Source: Methanosarcina sp. MTP4 (lineage in GTDB: Archaea > Halobacteriota > Methanosarcinia > Methanosarcinales > Methanosarcinaceae). Taken from it: a stretch of DNA of 64,000 bases. The stretch covers positions 930,001 to 994,000 of the forward strand of contig NZ_CP009505.1 in assembly GCF_000970045.1 (NCBI RefSeq), in the 5' to 3' direction. The notes beneath the pieces are model-generated. The model was not told the DNA's origin and ran no database searches. It was given only the letters and a program-made list of their open reading frames with translations. Positions 28,798 to 38,432 of the stretch are shown piece after piece; position 1 is the first letter of the stretch; each line of letters begins with the position of its first letter. The position numbers and the translations under genes were made by a program.

Positions 28798-30453
28798 TCA
28801 GGAGGTCCTGAGAAGTGCCAGCAGCCAGATTAAAAGCGCTCCCGCAAACCCGGCTGCTCCCACCCAGGCAAAAGCCCCTCCACTCAGCAGGATATAGGTG
28901 GAAAGGATAAGCAGGACCGCAACGTAGAATTCTTTCGAAAAGCCCCTACCTTTTTTTTCTTTCTCCTGCACTTCCAGAAGCCGGTCCCCCATATCTCCCA
29001 CCCTGTCAGCCAGTTCCCGGACAGCAGCCCTGATTTCAGCCTTTTCGTCCCCGGGCTCGGTTGAAAGTTCGAGATGGAGGGCAGCTCTCTTCGGAGTGCT
29101 TAGTTTCTTGTAGGCGTCCATAAGGACCGGAATCGCGATTGTCTGGATTTTATAGCGGGGGTCGAGTTCCAGGCAGACCCCTTCAATCAGGAGGATTGCC
29201 CGCTGGAGGGTTGAAAACTCCCCGGGAAGCTTGATGTCGTATTTCATCCCGAGTTTTGCGTAGTTGTCGCTCTGTCTGCCCTCAAGCCCGTAGTTCTGGC
29301 TTGCGATAAGGTCATCCATGTCCTTCTTGAGCCTCCGGAGATCCACGTCTCCTGGCTTTGCTTTCCCGATTTTCAGGAAGCCTTCGGTAGCCCCTTCCAC
29401 GTCCCGGTTGTTGACCGCGTAGTAAAACTCCAGCATGTTCCGCTTGAGTTCGTCATCAATGCTCCCGACTGCCCCGAAATCGATAACTGCAATAGTGTCA
29501 TCCTCCCGGACAAGCATGTTTCCCCCATGGGGGTCTGCGTGGTAGAAGCCGTCGATGTAGACCTGTTTGAGGTAGCTCCGTGTTATTATTCTTGTATACT
29601 CGGATTTTTTCGACCCGGGCACGTCCATGTCAAAGACGTCTTTTATCTGGACCCCTTCGATGAACTCCATGGTCAGGACATTTGCAGAGCAGTAATCAGG
29701 ATAGATTTTAGGTACCGAGACTTTTTTCTCATTTTTGAAATTGTCCTCGAAACGCCGCATGTTCATGGCTTCGATCCTGAGGTCAACTTCCCGCGTAAGC
29801 ATATCCCGGATTTCTTCAAGAAATGCGTCTATGTCAAAGTTCTTCCCGATTCCTAGCACTCTCTTTACGATGGGCTTGAAATCGTCAATAATGGAAAGGT
29901 CCGTATTTATGTTGTCAATAAGGTTCGGACGAAGAATTTTAACAGCCACGGACTCCCCGTCCAGAACTCCCTTATATACCTGGGCAATGGAGCCGCTTGC
30001 AATGGGCGTAGTATCAAACTCATCAAAAATTTCAATGAAAGCCTGGCTCTTCCTCTTCCCGGAAGCCTCCATTTCTTCCCGGCTCTTTTTCTTTTTCCGC
30101 AGCGCAGGAGGGTCGTACTCGCAGATGCAGGCAAGGTCCAGGGAATCCGTCATCTCCTCAAAAGAAAGGGGTCTAACCTTATCCTGAAGGTTCATCATCT
30201 CCACGACATAGGTCGGCGGCACAAGGTCCGGACGCTTGCTCATGGTCTGCCCCATCTTGATAAAAGTAGGGCCCAGCTCCTCAAACGCCTTCCTGAGCTT
30301 TACAGCCGTGTCCCGGTTCTCCAGGTCATAGGTACAGGTACATTGAGGGGTTGAAATATAACCGGCGTGAAGGTCCCTGTAAAGTCCGAGCAGCAGGTTG
30401 TACTTCAAAATGACTCGTGTAACCTGAAGATAGCGCTTTGTTTTCCCCAGCAT
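28798..30453 (-). CDS. ABC1/UbiB-family protein kinase-like protein
   Basis: This 551-residue protein has the ABC1 (UbiB/ADCK) kinase-like core. The KxGQ region is [16 protein letters not shown] near residue 45. The Ala-rich nucleotide loop is in [12 protein letters not shown], the VAIK-type Lys in VAVKILRP, the catalytic loop in [11 protein letters not shown], and the metal motif in VIDFGAVG. The C-terminus has a charged helix and two membrane segments ([20 protein letters not shown] onward). Bacterial and mitochondrial members support quinone synthesis by an ATPase activity; the archaeal substrate is unknown. ATG 30453 has no ribosome site, so the message may be leaderless. Confidence 0.9.
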   Translation of the reverse strand: MLGKTKRYLQVTRVILKYNLLLGLYRDLHAGYISTPQCTCTYDLENRDTAVKLRKAFEELGPTFIKMGQTMSKRPDLVPPTYVVEMMNLQDKVRPLSFEEMTDSLDLACICEYDPPALRKKKKSREEMEASGKRKSQAFIEIFDEFDTTPIASGSIAQVYKGVLDGESVAVKILRPNLIDNINTDLSIIDDFKPIVKRVLGIGKNFDIDAFLEEIRDMLTREVDLRIEAMNMRRFEDNFKNEKKVSVPKIYPDYCSANVLTMEFIEGVQIKDVFDMDVPGSKKSEYTRIITRSYLKQVYIDGFYHADPHGGNMLVREDDTIAVIDFGAVGSIDDELKRNMLEFYYAVNNRDVEGATEGFLKIGKAKPGDVDLRRLKKDMDDLIASQNYGLEGRQSDNYAKLGMKYDIKLPGEFSTLQRAILLIEGVCLELDPRYKIQTIAIPVLMDAYKKLSTPKRAALHLELSTEPGDEKAEIRAAVRELADRVGDMGDRLLEVQEKEKKGRGFSKEFYVAVLLILSTYILLSGGAFAWVGAAGFAGALLIWLLALLRTS

Positions 30454-30553
30454 CCATTTAAGAATTAGTTATTATTGTTTAAGATTATATCCTTGGAATA
30501 AATAATTCTAAGTATGGTGCCTTAGTCCAGACTTCCGGATGAAAAAAAAGTAT

Positions 30554-31150
30554 TCAAGGTTTCGATCTGATCTTCCGGAACACGTCCTTGAAAGCCAGGT
30601 TTTTTACATCCTTAATCTTAAACCCTGCCTTTCCTATATTTTCAACGGTCCTCCGGTTCACATTAATGCCTGTCAGGGCAGAAATCGGGTTGATGAAATC
30701 TTCATAGGCAGCAATCAAAGGGTTATTGCTCCTCATATGTTCCAGGTTGATCATTTCGCCGTCGGGTTTCAGGACCCTGTGCATTTCCTTCAGGGCTTTT
30801 ATGGGGTCCGGGATCGAGCAGAGGACAAAGGTCGTTATCACGTAGTCAAAACTGTTGTCCGGGAATTCCAGATGTTCGGCGTCCATCAAAAGCAGGGTCA
30901 CGTTTTTCAAGCCTTCGGCTTTTTCCCTGGCTTTTTCGAGCATCCCTTCGCTGTTGTCGATGCCTATGACCGAGCATTCTTCAGAGTAGTATTTCAGGTT
31001 CTTTCCGGTTCCTACCCCTACTTCCAGGACCATTCCCCTTAAGCCCGAAAGAGCTTCTTTTCGCCATTTGCTGTAAAAAAATGATTCCATAGGGGATTCC
31101 ATTAAATCGTAGACTGCTGACAATTTGTTGTACTTTGCAACTACGGACAT
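30554..31150 (-). CDS. SAM-dependent class I methyltransferase
   Basis: The 198 residues show the Rossmann methyltransferase motifs: VLEVGVGTGKNLKYY (motif I, near residue 42), VIGIDNSEGML (motif II), LLMDAEHLEFPDNSFD, and VLKPDGEMINLEH. This is the UbiE/Methyltransf_11 type. The substrate is not evident. The gene lies 100 bp upstream of the ABC1-like gene on the same strand. In bacteria UbiE and UbiB serve the same quinone pathway, so a shared pathway is possible here but unproven. Confidence 0.88.
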   Translation of the reverse strand: MSVVAKYNKLSAVYDLMESPMESFFYSKWRKEALSGLRGMVLEVGVGTGKNLKYYSEECSVIGIDNSEGMLEKAREKAEGLKNVTLLLMDAEHLEFPDNSFDYVITTFVLCSIPDPIKALKEMHRVLKPDGEMINLEHMRSNNPLIAAYEDFINPISALTGINVNRRTVENIGKAGFKIKDVKNLAFKDVFRKIRSKP

Positions 31151-31538
31151 CAGTTAATTTTATGCTCTAATTCTTGATTAGTTTTTTTGCAAGATTCGGG
31201 GAAATTTAAAGGGTCGGAAAATGTTCCTGAAACTATTTATGGAAAATAAGGGCAAAAGTCTCTAAATACAAAAATCCCCAAAAATATCGTAGATCAGGGA
31301 AAGCGATTCATATTTATCTGTTTGGAGCAATACCACGCGACAGACTTTGAGTATTCTGCCTGCTTGCTGAACAGGCAGCAAAATTTCAATATCACATTAA
31401 TACCATATCAAATTCAGACCATCAGAAAATTAATACAAACTCATATCCACAAACCATTCATAGATATATATATTGCACAAATATATTGCACAAATCATTC
31501 ACATAAATTCATTTCACGAATATCACAGAGGGACCCAG
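31151..31538. other. Divergent intergenic region before argH
   Basis: This AT-rich gap between the minus-strand methyltransferase and argH contains a short ATATATTGCACAA duplication near 31467-31495. GAGGG at 31528-31532 is the ribosome site of argH. No gene is seen. Confidence 0.4.
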
Positions 31539-33014
31539 ATGAGTAATATTTTACGTAGAGGCAGGTTAGAAGCAGCCCCGGATGAGGAAATTTTGCGCTA
31601 CACCTCTTCCATGGAAGCTGACAGGTGGATTTTTGATGCTGATATCGCGGTGGACCTTGCCCATACCGTGATGCTGAAGGAGCAGGGGATCATTGAGGCC
31701 GAGGACTGCGGCAAAATCCTGGACGGGCTTTTGAAGATAAGGGAAGAGGGCATGGAAAAGCTTGATTTCAGTTATGAGGACATCCACATCTCCCTTGAAT
31801 CCAGGCTAATCGACATGGTGGGAGAAGACGTGGGAGGCAGGATGCACTCCGGGCGTTCCCGGAATGACGAAGTTGCGACCTGTATCAGGTTGACTCTCAG
31901 GGAAGAACTGCTGGGCCTGCTCGAGGAGCTGCTTGCCCTCAGGAAGACTTTCCTTGCCCTTGCCGAAGAGCATGCAAACACCCTCATGCCCGGCTTTACC
32001 CACCTGCAGCACGCCCAGCCGACGACCCTCGCCCACCATTTATGTGCCCATGAAGCAGCTTTCGGGAGGGACTTTGACCGGGTGCTTGACGCCTTTTCCA
32101 GGGTCAACCTCTGCCCCCTGGGGGCTGCGGCTTTCGCATCCACGGGCTTTGACCTCAACCGGAAGCGGACCCAGGAACTCCTGGGCTTTGCCGGCATGCT
32201 GGAAAATTCCATGGATGCTGTGAGCAGCAGGGACTTCCTAATCGAGTGCGCCTCCGTGTTTGCAAACCTCATGATCAACATGAGCAGGATGGCCGAGGAA
32301 CTGGTGGTCTGGTCTTCTTCCGAATTCAACTTTATCGAGCTGGACGACACCTACGCTTCCACCTCCTCTATCATGCCCCAGAAAAAAAACCCGGACACCG
32401 CCGAACTCATGCGCGGGAAAACAGGCGTGGCGGTCGGGGCTCTCATGACCCTGCTCTCGATCTGCAAGGCCCTTCCCCTAAGCTACAACCGGGACCTGCA
32501 GGAAGCTACCCCGAACATCTGGCGCTCCGTGGAAACCGTAAGGGCGTCAGTCAGGGTAATGGAAGGTATGGTCAGGACCATGAAAGTCCGCCCCGAAGTG
32601 CTTGAAGCCCAGGCGGTCACAGGGTTTACCACCGCCACCGAGCTTGCGGACACCTTTGTCCGGGAAACCGGAATTCCCTTCAGGACCGCCCACCAGCTTG
32701 TAGGGGTTCTGGCAAGGGAAGAGGAAACTCCCACCCTGGAAAAGATAGACTCCGTGGCCGAAGTCGTGCTAGGGGAGTCCCTTTCGGGCAGGGGATTGAC
32801 GGAAAAAATGGTACTTGAAGCCCTTGACCCGGTATCGAATATCGAGCGTCGGAAAGTAACCGGAGGCCCGGCCCCCGAAGAAATGGAACGCTACCTTTCA
32901 AAAAGAAATTCCGAAACCGAGTTCAATTCCCAAGAAATCATAACCCTGAAAGACTCCATAGACTCAGCTTTTGAAGCTCTTCTGGGCGTGGTGGAAGAGT
33001 ACAGGAAAGGTTGA
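31539..33014 (+). CDS. argH: Argininosuccinate lyase
   Basis: The start is ATG 31539 (MSNILRRGRLEA), with GAGGG upstream; the longer frame from 31473 adds a non-homologous leader. The 491 residues carry the fumarase/aspartase superfamily signature SSIMPQKKNPDTAELMRG near residue 280. Further marks are MHSGRSRNDEVATCIRL near 105 and GFTHLQHAQPTTLAHH near 155. It splits argininosuccinate into arginine and fumarate, the last step of arginine synthesis. Length is normal. It appears to be transcribed alone. Confidence 0.96.
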   Translation: MSNILRRGRLEAAPDEEILRYTSSMEADRWIFDADIAVDLAHTVMLKEQGIIEAEDCGKILDGLLKIREEGMEKLDFSYEDIHISLESRLIDMVGEDVGGRMHSGRSRNDEVATCIRLTLREELLGLLEELLALRKTFLALAEEHANTLMPGFTHLQHAQPTTLAHHLCAHEAAFGRDFDRVLDAFSRVNLCPLGAAAFASTGFDLNRKRTQELLGFAGMLENSMDAVSSRDFLIECASVFANLMINMSRMAEELVVWSSSEFNFIELDDTYASTSSIMPQKKNPDTAELMRGKTGVAVGALMTLLSICKALPLSYNRDLQEATPNIWRSVETVRASVRVMEGMVRTMKVRPEVLEAQAVTGFTTATELADTFVRETGIPFRTAHQLVGVLAREEETPTLEKIDSVAEVVLGESLSGRGLTEKMVLEALDPVSNIERRKVTGGPAPEEMERYLSKRNSETEFNSQEIITLKDSIDSAFEALLGVVEEYRKG

Positions 33015-33236
33015 ATGTACGGAAAGGCCGAAAAGGAAAGGCCGAAAGTACAGGAAAGACTGATTTACGGAAAATACCGAATGCAAATAAGTTTTCAATT
33101 AACTTTTCCCTTCAATTAACTTTTTAATAGTACGTTGACCTCTTAGGTATGGAAAATTCAGAAATTAAACTTCACTATATCACTCAATAAAATCACGATC
33201 ACTCAATATTTCAAAACTCAGAAAAAGGGACTGATC

Positions 33237-34505
33237 ATGGAATTCAAACAGGGCGACTGGGTACGCATAGAAAAGAACGGCAGCGTGTACGAAGGCAAGG
33301 TCATGCCTTCCATGGAAGGGTACATTACAATTAAGATGAAAAGCGGCTATAATGCGGGCTTTTGCAGGGATGAAGTCCGGGTTACCCTTCTGGAGAGCGA
33401 AAAGGAAAAAGAGGCTGGGGCCGGAACAAAAGAAGCAAAGCCCGGGCCAGAAGCAGCAGCCTCCGGACAGGGAAAACTCCCAAAGGTAGCGATCCTCTCC
33501 ACTGGCGGGACCATTGCAAGCAAGATCGACTATCGGACAGGGGCTGTTACTTCCCAGTTTACCGCCGATGACATCCTTTCCGCAATTCCCGAACTCAAGG
33601 AAATTGCCGATTTCAAGGGCAGGGTAATCTCAAGTATCCTTTCCGAGAACATGGACCAGGCATCCTGGGAAAACCTTGCAAAGGCCGCTGTGGAAGAAAT
33701 CAAAGCTGGTGCCGAAGGGATCATTGTGACCCATGGGACGGACACCATGATGTACTCGGCAGCCGCCCTTTCCTTCATGATCGATACCCCGGTCCCAATC
33801 GTTTTCGTGGGTTCCCAGAGAAGTGCCGACCGTCCCAGCAGTGACAACGCCATGAACGCCATCTGCGCAGCCTGCGTTGCGGTAAGCGACATTGCCGAAG
33901 TCTCGGTGGTCATGCACGGTACGACTTCGGAAGACTACTGTGAGATTCACCGCGGCACAAAAGTAAGGAAAATGCACAGCTCCCGCAGGGACGCCTTCAA
34001 GTCCGTAAACTCCCTGCCCATAGGGACAGTCGACTACGAGACCAGGGAAATCAAAACCCTTATTGACTATACGAAGCGCGGAGAAAAAAGCCTGCAGTTC
34101 AAGCCTGGCATGGAACCTAAATGTGCCCTTGTAAAGTTCACTCCCGGTGCTAACCCGGAAATCCTCGACCATTACATAAATGCAGGCTATAAAGGTCTGG
34201 TAATCGAAGGGACAGGGCTTGGGCATGTCTCCACAAAGTGGGTCCCCTATATCCAGAAAGCAGTGGCAGCAAAAATGCCCGTGATAATCACAACCCAGTG
34301 CCTGAGTGGCCGGATATGCGACCGCGTCTATGATACGGGCCGAGATATCCTGAAAGCAGGTGCAATCGAAGGTGAAGACACCCTTCCCGAAACTGCTCTG
34401 GTAAAAATGATGTGGGCGCTCGGGCAGACCGATGACTTCGAAACAGCTGTCGAGATACTGAGACTCAATCTAAGCGGGGAAGTTACGGCTTGCACGCTGG
34501 GATAA
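33237..34505 (+). CDS. gatD: Glutamyl-tRNA(Gln) amidotransferase subunit D
   Basis: The 422 residues have a short N-terminal SH3-like segment ([20 protein letters not shown]) and a linker. An L-asparaginase-type domain follows, with [17 protein letters not shown] near residue 90 and [16 protein letters not shown] near 165, holding the catalytic Thr, Thr and Asp. GatD releases ammonia from glutamine for GatE, which amidates Glu-tRNA(Gln); this pair is found only in archaea. No gatE lies beside it in this window, so its partner must be elsewhere. Confidence 0.95.
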   Translation: MEFKQGDWVRIEKNGSVYEGKVMPSMEGYITIKMKSGYNAGFCRDEVRVTLLESEKEKEAGAGTKEAKPGPEAAASGQGKLPKVAILSTGGTIASKIDYRTGAVTSQFTADDILSAIPELKEIADFKGRVISSILSENMDQASWENLAKAAVEEIKAGAEGIIVTHGTDTMMYSAAALSFMIDTPVPIVFVGSQRSADRPSSDNAMNAICAACVAVSDIAEVSVVMHGTTSEDYCEIHRGTKVRKMHSSRRDAFKSVNSLPIGTVDYETREIKTLIDYTKRGEKSLQFKPGMEPKCALVKFTPGANPEILDHYINAGYKGLVIEGTGLGHVSTKWVPYIQKAVAAKMPVIITTQCLSGRICDRVYDTGRDILKAGAIEGEDTLPETALVKMMWALGQTDDFETAVEILRLNLSGEVTACTLG

Positions 34506-34550
34506 GGAAAAAGGCGGAAAAAACGCACATAATTAAGAATGAAAACCAGA

Positions 34551-34568
34551 AACGGGAATTTACCCGTT
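34551..34568 (+). terminator. Possible hairpin terminator after gatD
   Basis: AACGGG (34551-34556) pairs with CCCGTT (34563-34568) around a 6-base loop, followed by a pyrimidine-rich tract. It lies 46 bp after the gatD stop, between convergent gatD and the transporter operon. Confidence 0.45.
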
Positions 34569-34672
34569 CTCTTTCTACTTCCCTTTCCACTTCTCTTTTT
34601 CTACTTCTCTTTTTCAAGGTTATTATTTTTGAGCACTTTTAGGTTAATTATTTTTGAGCACTTTCTTGACGT

Positions 34673-35587
34673 TCACATCCACACACTGGAATAGTTATTC
34701 ATAATCTCTTTCACTGCGCTATGGGTATGTTCGTGCATATGCAGGTGGATGTGGCCGTCCCTTTCGATTGAATTAATAACTTCGTTTACGGCTTCGTCAA
34801 TGCATAAAGGCAAGTTGTCGCAGTTGTAGCCGAAGCAGCTCAGGACCTTGAATAGCTTGAAAACGTCCGGGGCGTCCAGTTTGTTTTCCCTGAGGAGGTT
34901 GAAGTCCGAGAAGATTTCGCGTGGGCTTCCCTCGGCGACGATTTCCCTGTTCAGGACGTAGACACGGTCTGCGATTTCGGCAAGCACGTTTACATCGTGC
35001 ATTGCGATGATGACGGTGATTCCCTCTTTTTCATTCAGTTCGTTTATGACCCTGATAAGGTCGGAACGGCTCTTAGGGTCCAGGTTTGCAGTGGGCTCGT
35101 CAAGGACAATTACCCTGGGATGCATTGCGATTACCGCGGCCAGGGCGACTTTCTTTTTCTGCCCGCAGCTGAGGTGGTGAGGGACGCGGTTTTCCAGGCC
35201 TTCGAGCCCGACACATTCGATTGCGTATTTCACCCTCTTTTCAACTTCCTCGCGTGAAAGGCCCATGTTGGTAGGGCCAAAGGCAATGTCGTCGAAGACG
35301 GTTGGCATGAAGAGCTGGTCGTCAGGATCCGCGAAGACTATCCCCACTTCCCGGATCCGCTCCGTAATTGCCATGTCCCCTATGCTCTTCCCGAATATTT
35401 TCACGTTCTTTTCAGGGCTTTTGATTGTCCCGTTCAGGTGCAGGAAAAAAGTTGTCTTTCCGGCCCCGTTAGGGCCTATGACTGCAACCTTTTCCCCTTC
35501 GAAGACTTCGAGATTCACGTTTTCCAGGGCTTTTTTATTCCTGGGATAGGCATAGTTCAGGTTTTCAACGGATACTGCGACATTCAT
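34673..35587 (-). CDS. cbiO: ECF transporter ATP-binding protein CbiO/NikO with His-rich tail
   Basis: This 304-residue ABC ATPase has Walker A VIGPNGAGKTTFFLHL near residue 36, Q-loop ADPDDQLFMP, signature HLSCGQKKKVALA near 142, Walker B RVIVLDEPTANLD and the His switch AMHDVNV. Residues about 275-290 form a striking alternating His stretch (HIHLHMHEHTHSAV), likely metal binding. It overlaps cbiQ by 4 bp (ATGA), so the two are translationally coupled. It powers uptake of nickel or cobalt. The His tail and nearby nickel enzymes favour nickel. Confidence 0.92.
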   Translation of the reverse strand: MNVAVSVENLNYAYPRNKKALENVNLEVFEGEKVAVIGPNGAGKTTFFLHLNGTIKSPEKNVKIFGKSIGDMAITERIREVGIVFADPDDQLFMPTVFDDIAFGPTNMGLSREEVEKRVKYAIECVGLEGLENRVPHHLSCGQKKKVALAAVIAMHPRVIVLDEPTANLDPKSRSDLIRVINELNEKEGITVIIAMHDVNVLAEIADRVYVLNREIVAEGSPREIFSDFNLLRENKLDAPDVFKLFKVLSCFGYNCDNLPLCIDEAVNEVINSIERDGHIHLHMHEHTHSAVKEIMNNYSSVWM

Positions 35588-36348
35588 AGGATCACCGGGA
35601 AGATGTGGAAGAAGACAGCTGCGCTGAGCAGGACTCCGCTAAGGACGTAATCCGAACCCTTCATCTCAAATTTTGTAAGAATTATGGGGTTGCCGGTATA
35701 GCCCCTGGCTACCATGGAGCTGTAGACCCGGTCTCCCCGTTCGTAACTTTTAACAAGGAGCATACCCACGGCGTTTCCCAGGATTGACAGGGCATGCCTG
35801 CTATTGCCTTTTATCTGGAAACCCTTGGACTCCATAGCGTTTTTCATGTTCCCGAACTCATCTATAAACACGAAGATGTAGCGGTAGGTAAACATGAGCA
35901 TTTGTACGAGTATGCCCGGGACCCTCAGCATATAGAGCGCTTTTAAAATGGCTTCAAAACGCGAAGTCCCGAGCATCAGGAGTGCCAGGAAAAGGGCTGC
36001 CGTAGCCCGAAGAACAATCAGGGTGCCGAGATGCACACCTTCATAGCTCACACGAAGCCCGAAAATGCTGAACAGTTCCTTTCCACCCACGGTAAAAGCC
36101 ATAATTACCAGAATTGAGACTATAAAACCAAGAGGCACTTTGATACGGCTGAACACAAAGCCAAGAGGCAGGCGGGAAACTATGAGCAAAAGTAAAGAAA
36201 AAGCGACCGCAATGGTAGCTGCATTTATGTTTTCCAGGAAAGCAAAAGAGAAAATGAGGACAGAAAATGTTATGATTTTAGCCCTGGGGTCAAAGCTATG
36301 AATAGGGGAATTAAGGGATGCGTAGGCATCAATCCTGGGATAGTCCAT
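35584..36348 (-). CDS. cbiQ: ECF transporter transmembrane protein CbiQ/NikQ
   Basis: The 254 residues form a hydrophobic T-component with about five to six helices. The family start is IDAYASLNSPIHSFDPRAKI, and the coupling helices with A-R-G-type motifs include RVYSSMVARGYTGNP near residue 210. GAGGAGA precedes ATG 36348. It couples the ATPase to the substrate-binding NikM. Unusually, 540 bp with an AT-rich repeat array separates it from nikL. Confidence 0.9.
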   Translation of the reverse strand: MDYPRIDAYASLNSPIHSFDPRAKIITFSVLIFSFAFLENINAATIAVAFSLLLLIVSRLPLGFVFSRIKVPLGFIVSILVIMAFTVGGKELFSIFGLRVSYEGVHLGTLIVLRATAALFLALLMLGTSRFEAILKALYMLRVPGILVQMLMFTYRYIFVFIDEFGNMKNAMESKGFQIKGNSRHALSILGNAVGMLLVKSYERGDRVYSSMVARGYTGNPIILTKFEMKGSDYVLSGVLLSAAVFFHIFPVIL

Positions 36349-36376
36349 TCGTTTTCTCCTCTATGAATTTGTTTTT

Positions 36377-36530
36377 CAATTAATTTATTTCAATTAATTT
36401 ATTTCAATTAATTTATTTCAATTAATTTATTTCAATTAATTTATTTCAATTAATTTATTTCAATTAATTTATTTCAATTAATTTATTTCAATTAATTTAT
36501 TTCAATTAATTTATTTCAATTAATTTATTT
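36377..36530. repeat. 14-bp tandem repeat, eleven perfect copies
   Basis: CAATTAATTTATTT is repeated eleven times without change. Degenerate copies continue to about 36600, and TTA/TAG-rich simple sequence follows (36646-36735). The array starts only 29 bp before the cbiQ start codon, so it lies in the leader or promoter of cbiQ and splits the transporter locus. Confidence 0.97.
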
Positions 36531-36887
36531 TGATTAAGCAAATACTGGTTAATTTATTTTGATGAGTGAATATTGATTAATTTATTTTGATTAAGTAAAT
36601 GCTGATTCGATTATACATCAAAAAACATCCGTAAATTAGATGGCAATTATTATTATTATTAGTAGCGTTATTAGTTAGTAGTAGTGTTATTAGTTATTAT
36701 TAATGTTAGTATTAGTACTATTACTATTATAAGTGAGAATTTCGATAAACCTCTGATTCCCATGAATTGTTTATACACCCTATATACTCATAAACAACCT
36801 GCAAAATGTTGGGTTTTTTCGAAATCCTCTATGATCTATTATTCGAATCTTTTTCGAATATTCACCTATTCATCACTTCTATAGTTA
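36531..36887. other. AT-rich intergenic remainder between cbiQ and nikL
   Basis: The region holds degenerate copies of the 14-bp unit, a TTATTA/TAGTAG simple-sequence stretch, and no coding frame with a ribosome site. Being 3' of nikL and 5' of cbiQ, it could hold both a terminator and a second promoter. Confidence 0.4.
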
Positions 36888-37385
36888 TTAACTCTTTTCA
36901 TACTGTTTTTTCATCTTCCTGGCACTTATCATCATGCCGACCCCGGCAAGCCCTATAAGGTAGCCGAAACCTGCAACCACTCTTGCAGGGAGGGGGAGTT
37001 CGTCTTCCTGGGAACTTGAAGCCTGGTTTTCGAGGTCAATGGTACCTCTTGCCCTGTGCCCGTCCTGTTCTACGACAATGCTGTACATTGTTTCTCCCCT
37101 ATCGGTCAGGAAGGTGCAAAAACCATCTTCGTCCGTGCTGCCCTCAAAATAGGGCTCTTTGATATCCTTGCCGTCTTCATCCGTACCCGTTATCAGGTAT
37201 ACGGAAACATCGGCATTTGCCATGGGGGATCCGCCTTCGTACCAGGCTTTGACCTGCATTTCATCTCCTGCATCTGCACCCACGAAGTATCCTACAAAAG
37301 CCCTGTGGGCAGAAGCAAGAGGTATGAACACGGAGGACATGATCAGTAACAGTGCAAGAACTCTCAGACATCGGTTAATATTCAT
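36888..37385 (-). CDS. NikL-like accessory component of the nickel/cobalt transporter
   Basis: The 165 residues have a signal peptide (LRVLALLLIMSSVFIPLASA), with the mature chain starting HRAFVGYFVG. An extracytoplasmic beta domain follows (MQVKAWYEGGSPMANADVSV to YSIVVEQDGHRARG). A C-terminal membrane helix (VVAGFGYLIGLAGVGMMIS) and basic tail close it. This layout and its place directly after nikM (3-bp gap) match NikL, the extra subunit in NikMLQO-type systems, which replaces the two-helix CbiN/NikN. The His at the mature N-terminus may help present metal; that is inference. GGGAG precedes the ATG inside the end of nikM. Confidence 0.8.
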   Translation of the reverse strand: MNINRCLRVLALLLIMSSVFIPLASAHRAFVGYFVGADAGDEMQVKAWYEGGSPMANADVSVYLITGTDEDGKDIKEPYFEGSTDEDGFCTFLTDRGETMYSIVVEQDGHRARGTIDLENQASSSQEDELPLPARVVAGFGYLIGLAGVGMMISARKMKKQYEKS

Positions 37386-37388
37386 TTT

Positions 37389-38057
37389 TCAGACATCTCC
37401 CGCAGATTTACTTACATTTAATTCTTCTTCTTTATCCATATCTTCAGTAGCTATTGGCAGCATTTCCGGCTTTACTTTCAAAAGGTAGGCAACGACAGAG
37501 CCGGTAACAGCCGCTTCAATAAGCATTATCGGGATGTGGGCCAGGGCTGCAACCTTTGCGACTTCCATAAACTGTTCGCCCGTAGTAACAAGGGAGATCG
37601 AAAGGAGCACGACCGTAATGACAATTGCAAACCCTCCGCAAAAAGCTCCGAGAAGCGGGGCAGAAATTCCTTTGTCGTGACCTTTTTTGAAAATAAGGTA
37701 ACAGATGATTGCCGGAAGCCCTACGTTTAGGGAATTGATCCCGATAGTCGTAACTCCCCCATGCTGTAGCAGCAGGGCCTGAAGGGTTAACCCTATGACC
37801 ATTGCAAGGTAGGCAAGTGGCCCGAGGATCACTCCCAGCAGCCCGTTAAAAATAAGGTGTACACATGTAGGCCCTATGGTGATATGGATCAGGGACGCAA
37901 CAAAAAAAGCCCCTGCCATAACGGAAAACTTGGGAATCTCCTCCGCGATATCAAAATATTTTTTGCTCCACCAGAGACTGAATATAACAAAAACAATAGT
38001 TACTGCCCAGCCGGCTGTTATCACCGGAACAGATAATACTCCATCTGAAATGTGCAC
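37389..38057 (-). CDS. cbiM: Nickel/cobalt ECF transporter substrate-binding protein CbiM/NikM
   Basis: GTG 38057 follows AAGGTGA and gives the N-terminus MHISDGVLS. In the CbiM/NikM family His2 and the N-terminal amine form the metal site inside the membrane, so this start is well supported. The 222 residues form about seven helices, with conserved IHITIGPTCVHLIFNGLLG near residue 57 and LQHGGVTTIGINSLNVGLPA near 98. It is the metal-specific S-component. First gene of the transporter locus. Confidence 0.93.
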   Translation of the reverse strand: MHISDGVLSVPVITAGWAVTIVFVIFSLWWSKKYFDIAEEIPKFSVMAGAFFVASLIHITIGPTCVHLIFNGLLGVILGPLAYLAMVIGLTLQALLLQHGGVTTIGINSLNVGLPAIICYLIFKKGHDKGISAPLLGAFCGGFAIVITVVLLSISLVTTGEQFMEVAKVAALAHIPIMLIEAAVTGSVVAYLLKVKPEMLPIATEDMDKEEELNVSKSAGDV

Positions 38058-38432
38058 GGTTAATTCACCTTTTTAGATTTGGGTTTGAATTTGAATTATC
38101 AATATATTCGGATACCAGTAATGAGAATTACCAATTAAACTACACTTTATTTGAGTAAGAAATCAAATTAAATTGATGTATAATAAAAAATACTTGTTTA
38201 CATTTACGTTTTTTCTCTTAATCCTGTTTTCCTTTAAAATATTACAAGGCTTTCACCTGAAAAGAGACCAATTAATAATAACTAAAGCAATTTTGAATCA
38301 AATTACCTTGTCTTTAAAAACCATCCCTTTTCTTCCCTTTTCAAATCTTTCCGGAAAGATACGCAATTTGGGCAGGGCTTGTGCGAAAAAACAGAAAAGG
38401 AAGGGGAAAATCCTTCCTTTGATTACCTGAAT
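38058..38432. promoter_or_regulatory. Upstream region of nikM, with a short palindrome
   Basis: The 375-bp gap between the His/Cys-rich surface-protein gene and nikM is AT-rich. It contains the inverted repeat GTAATGAGAATTAC (38118-38131), 61 bp before the nikM start. That could be an operator but does not match the known NikR box. No coding frame is convincing. Confidence 0.3.

Noticed and set aside
33237-34505. Plain L-asparaginase
   Set aside because: The extra N-terminal SH3-like segment and overall length fit GatD better than a free asparaginase.
38118-38131. NikR operator upstream of nikM
   Set aside because: The palindrome GTAATGAGAATTAC does not have the GTATGA/TCATAC half-sites and long spacing of known NikR boxes.
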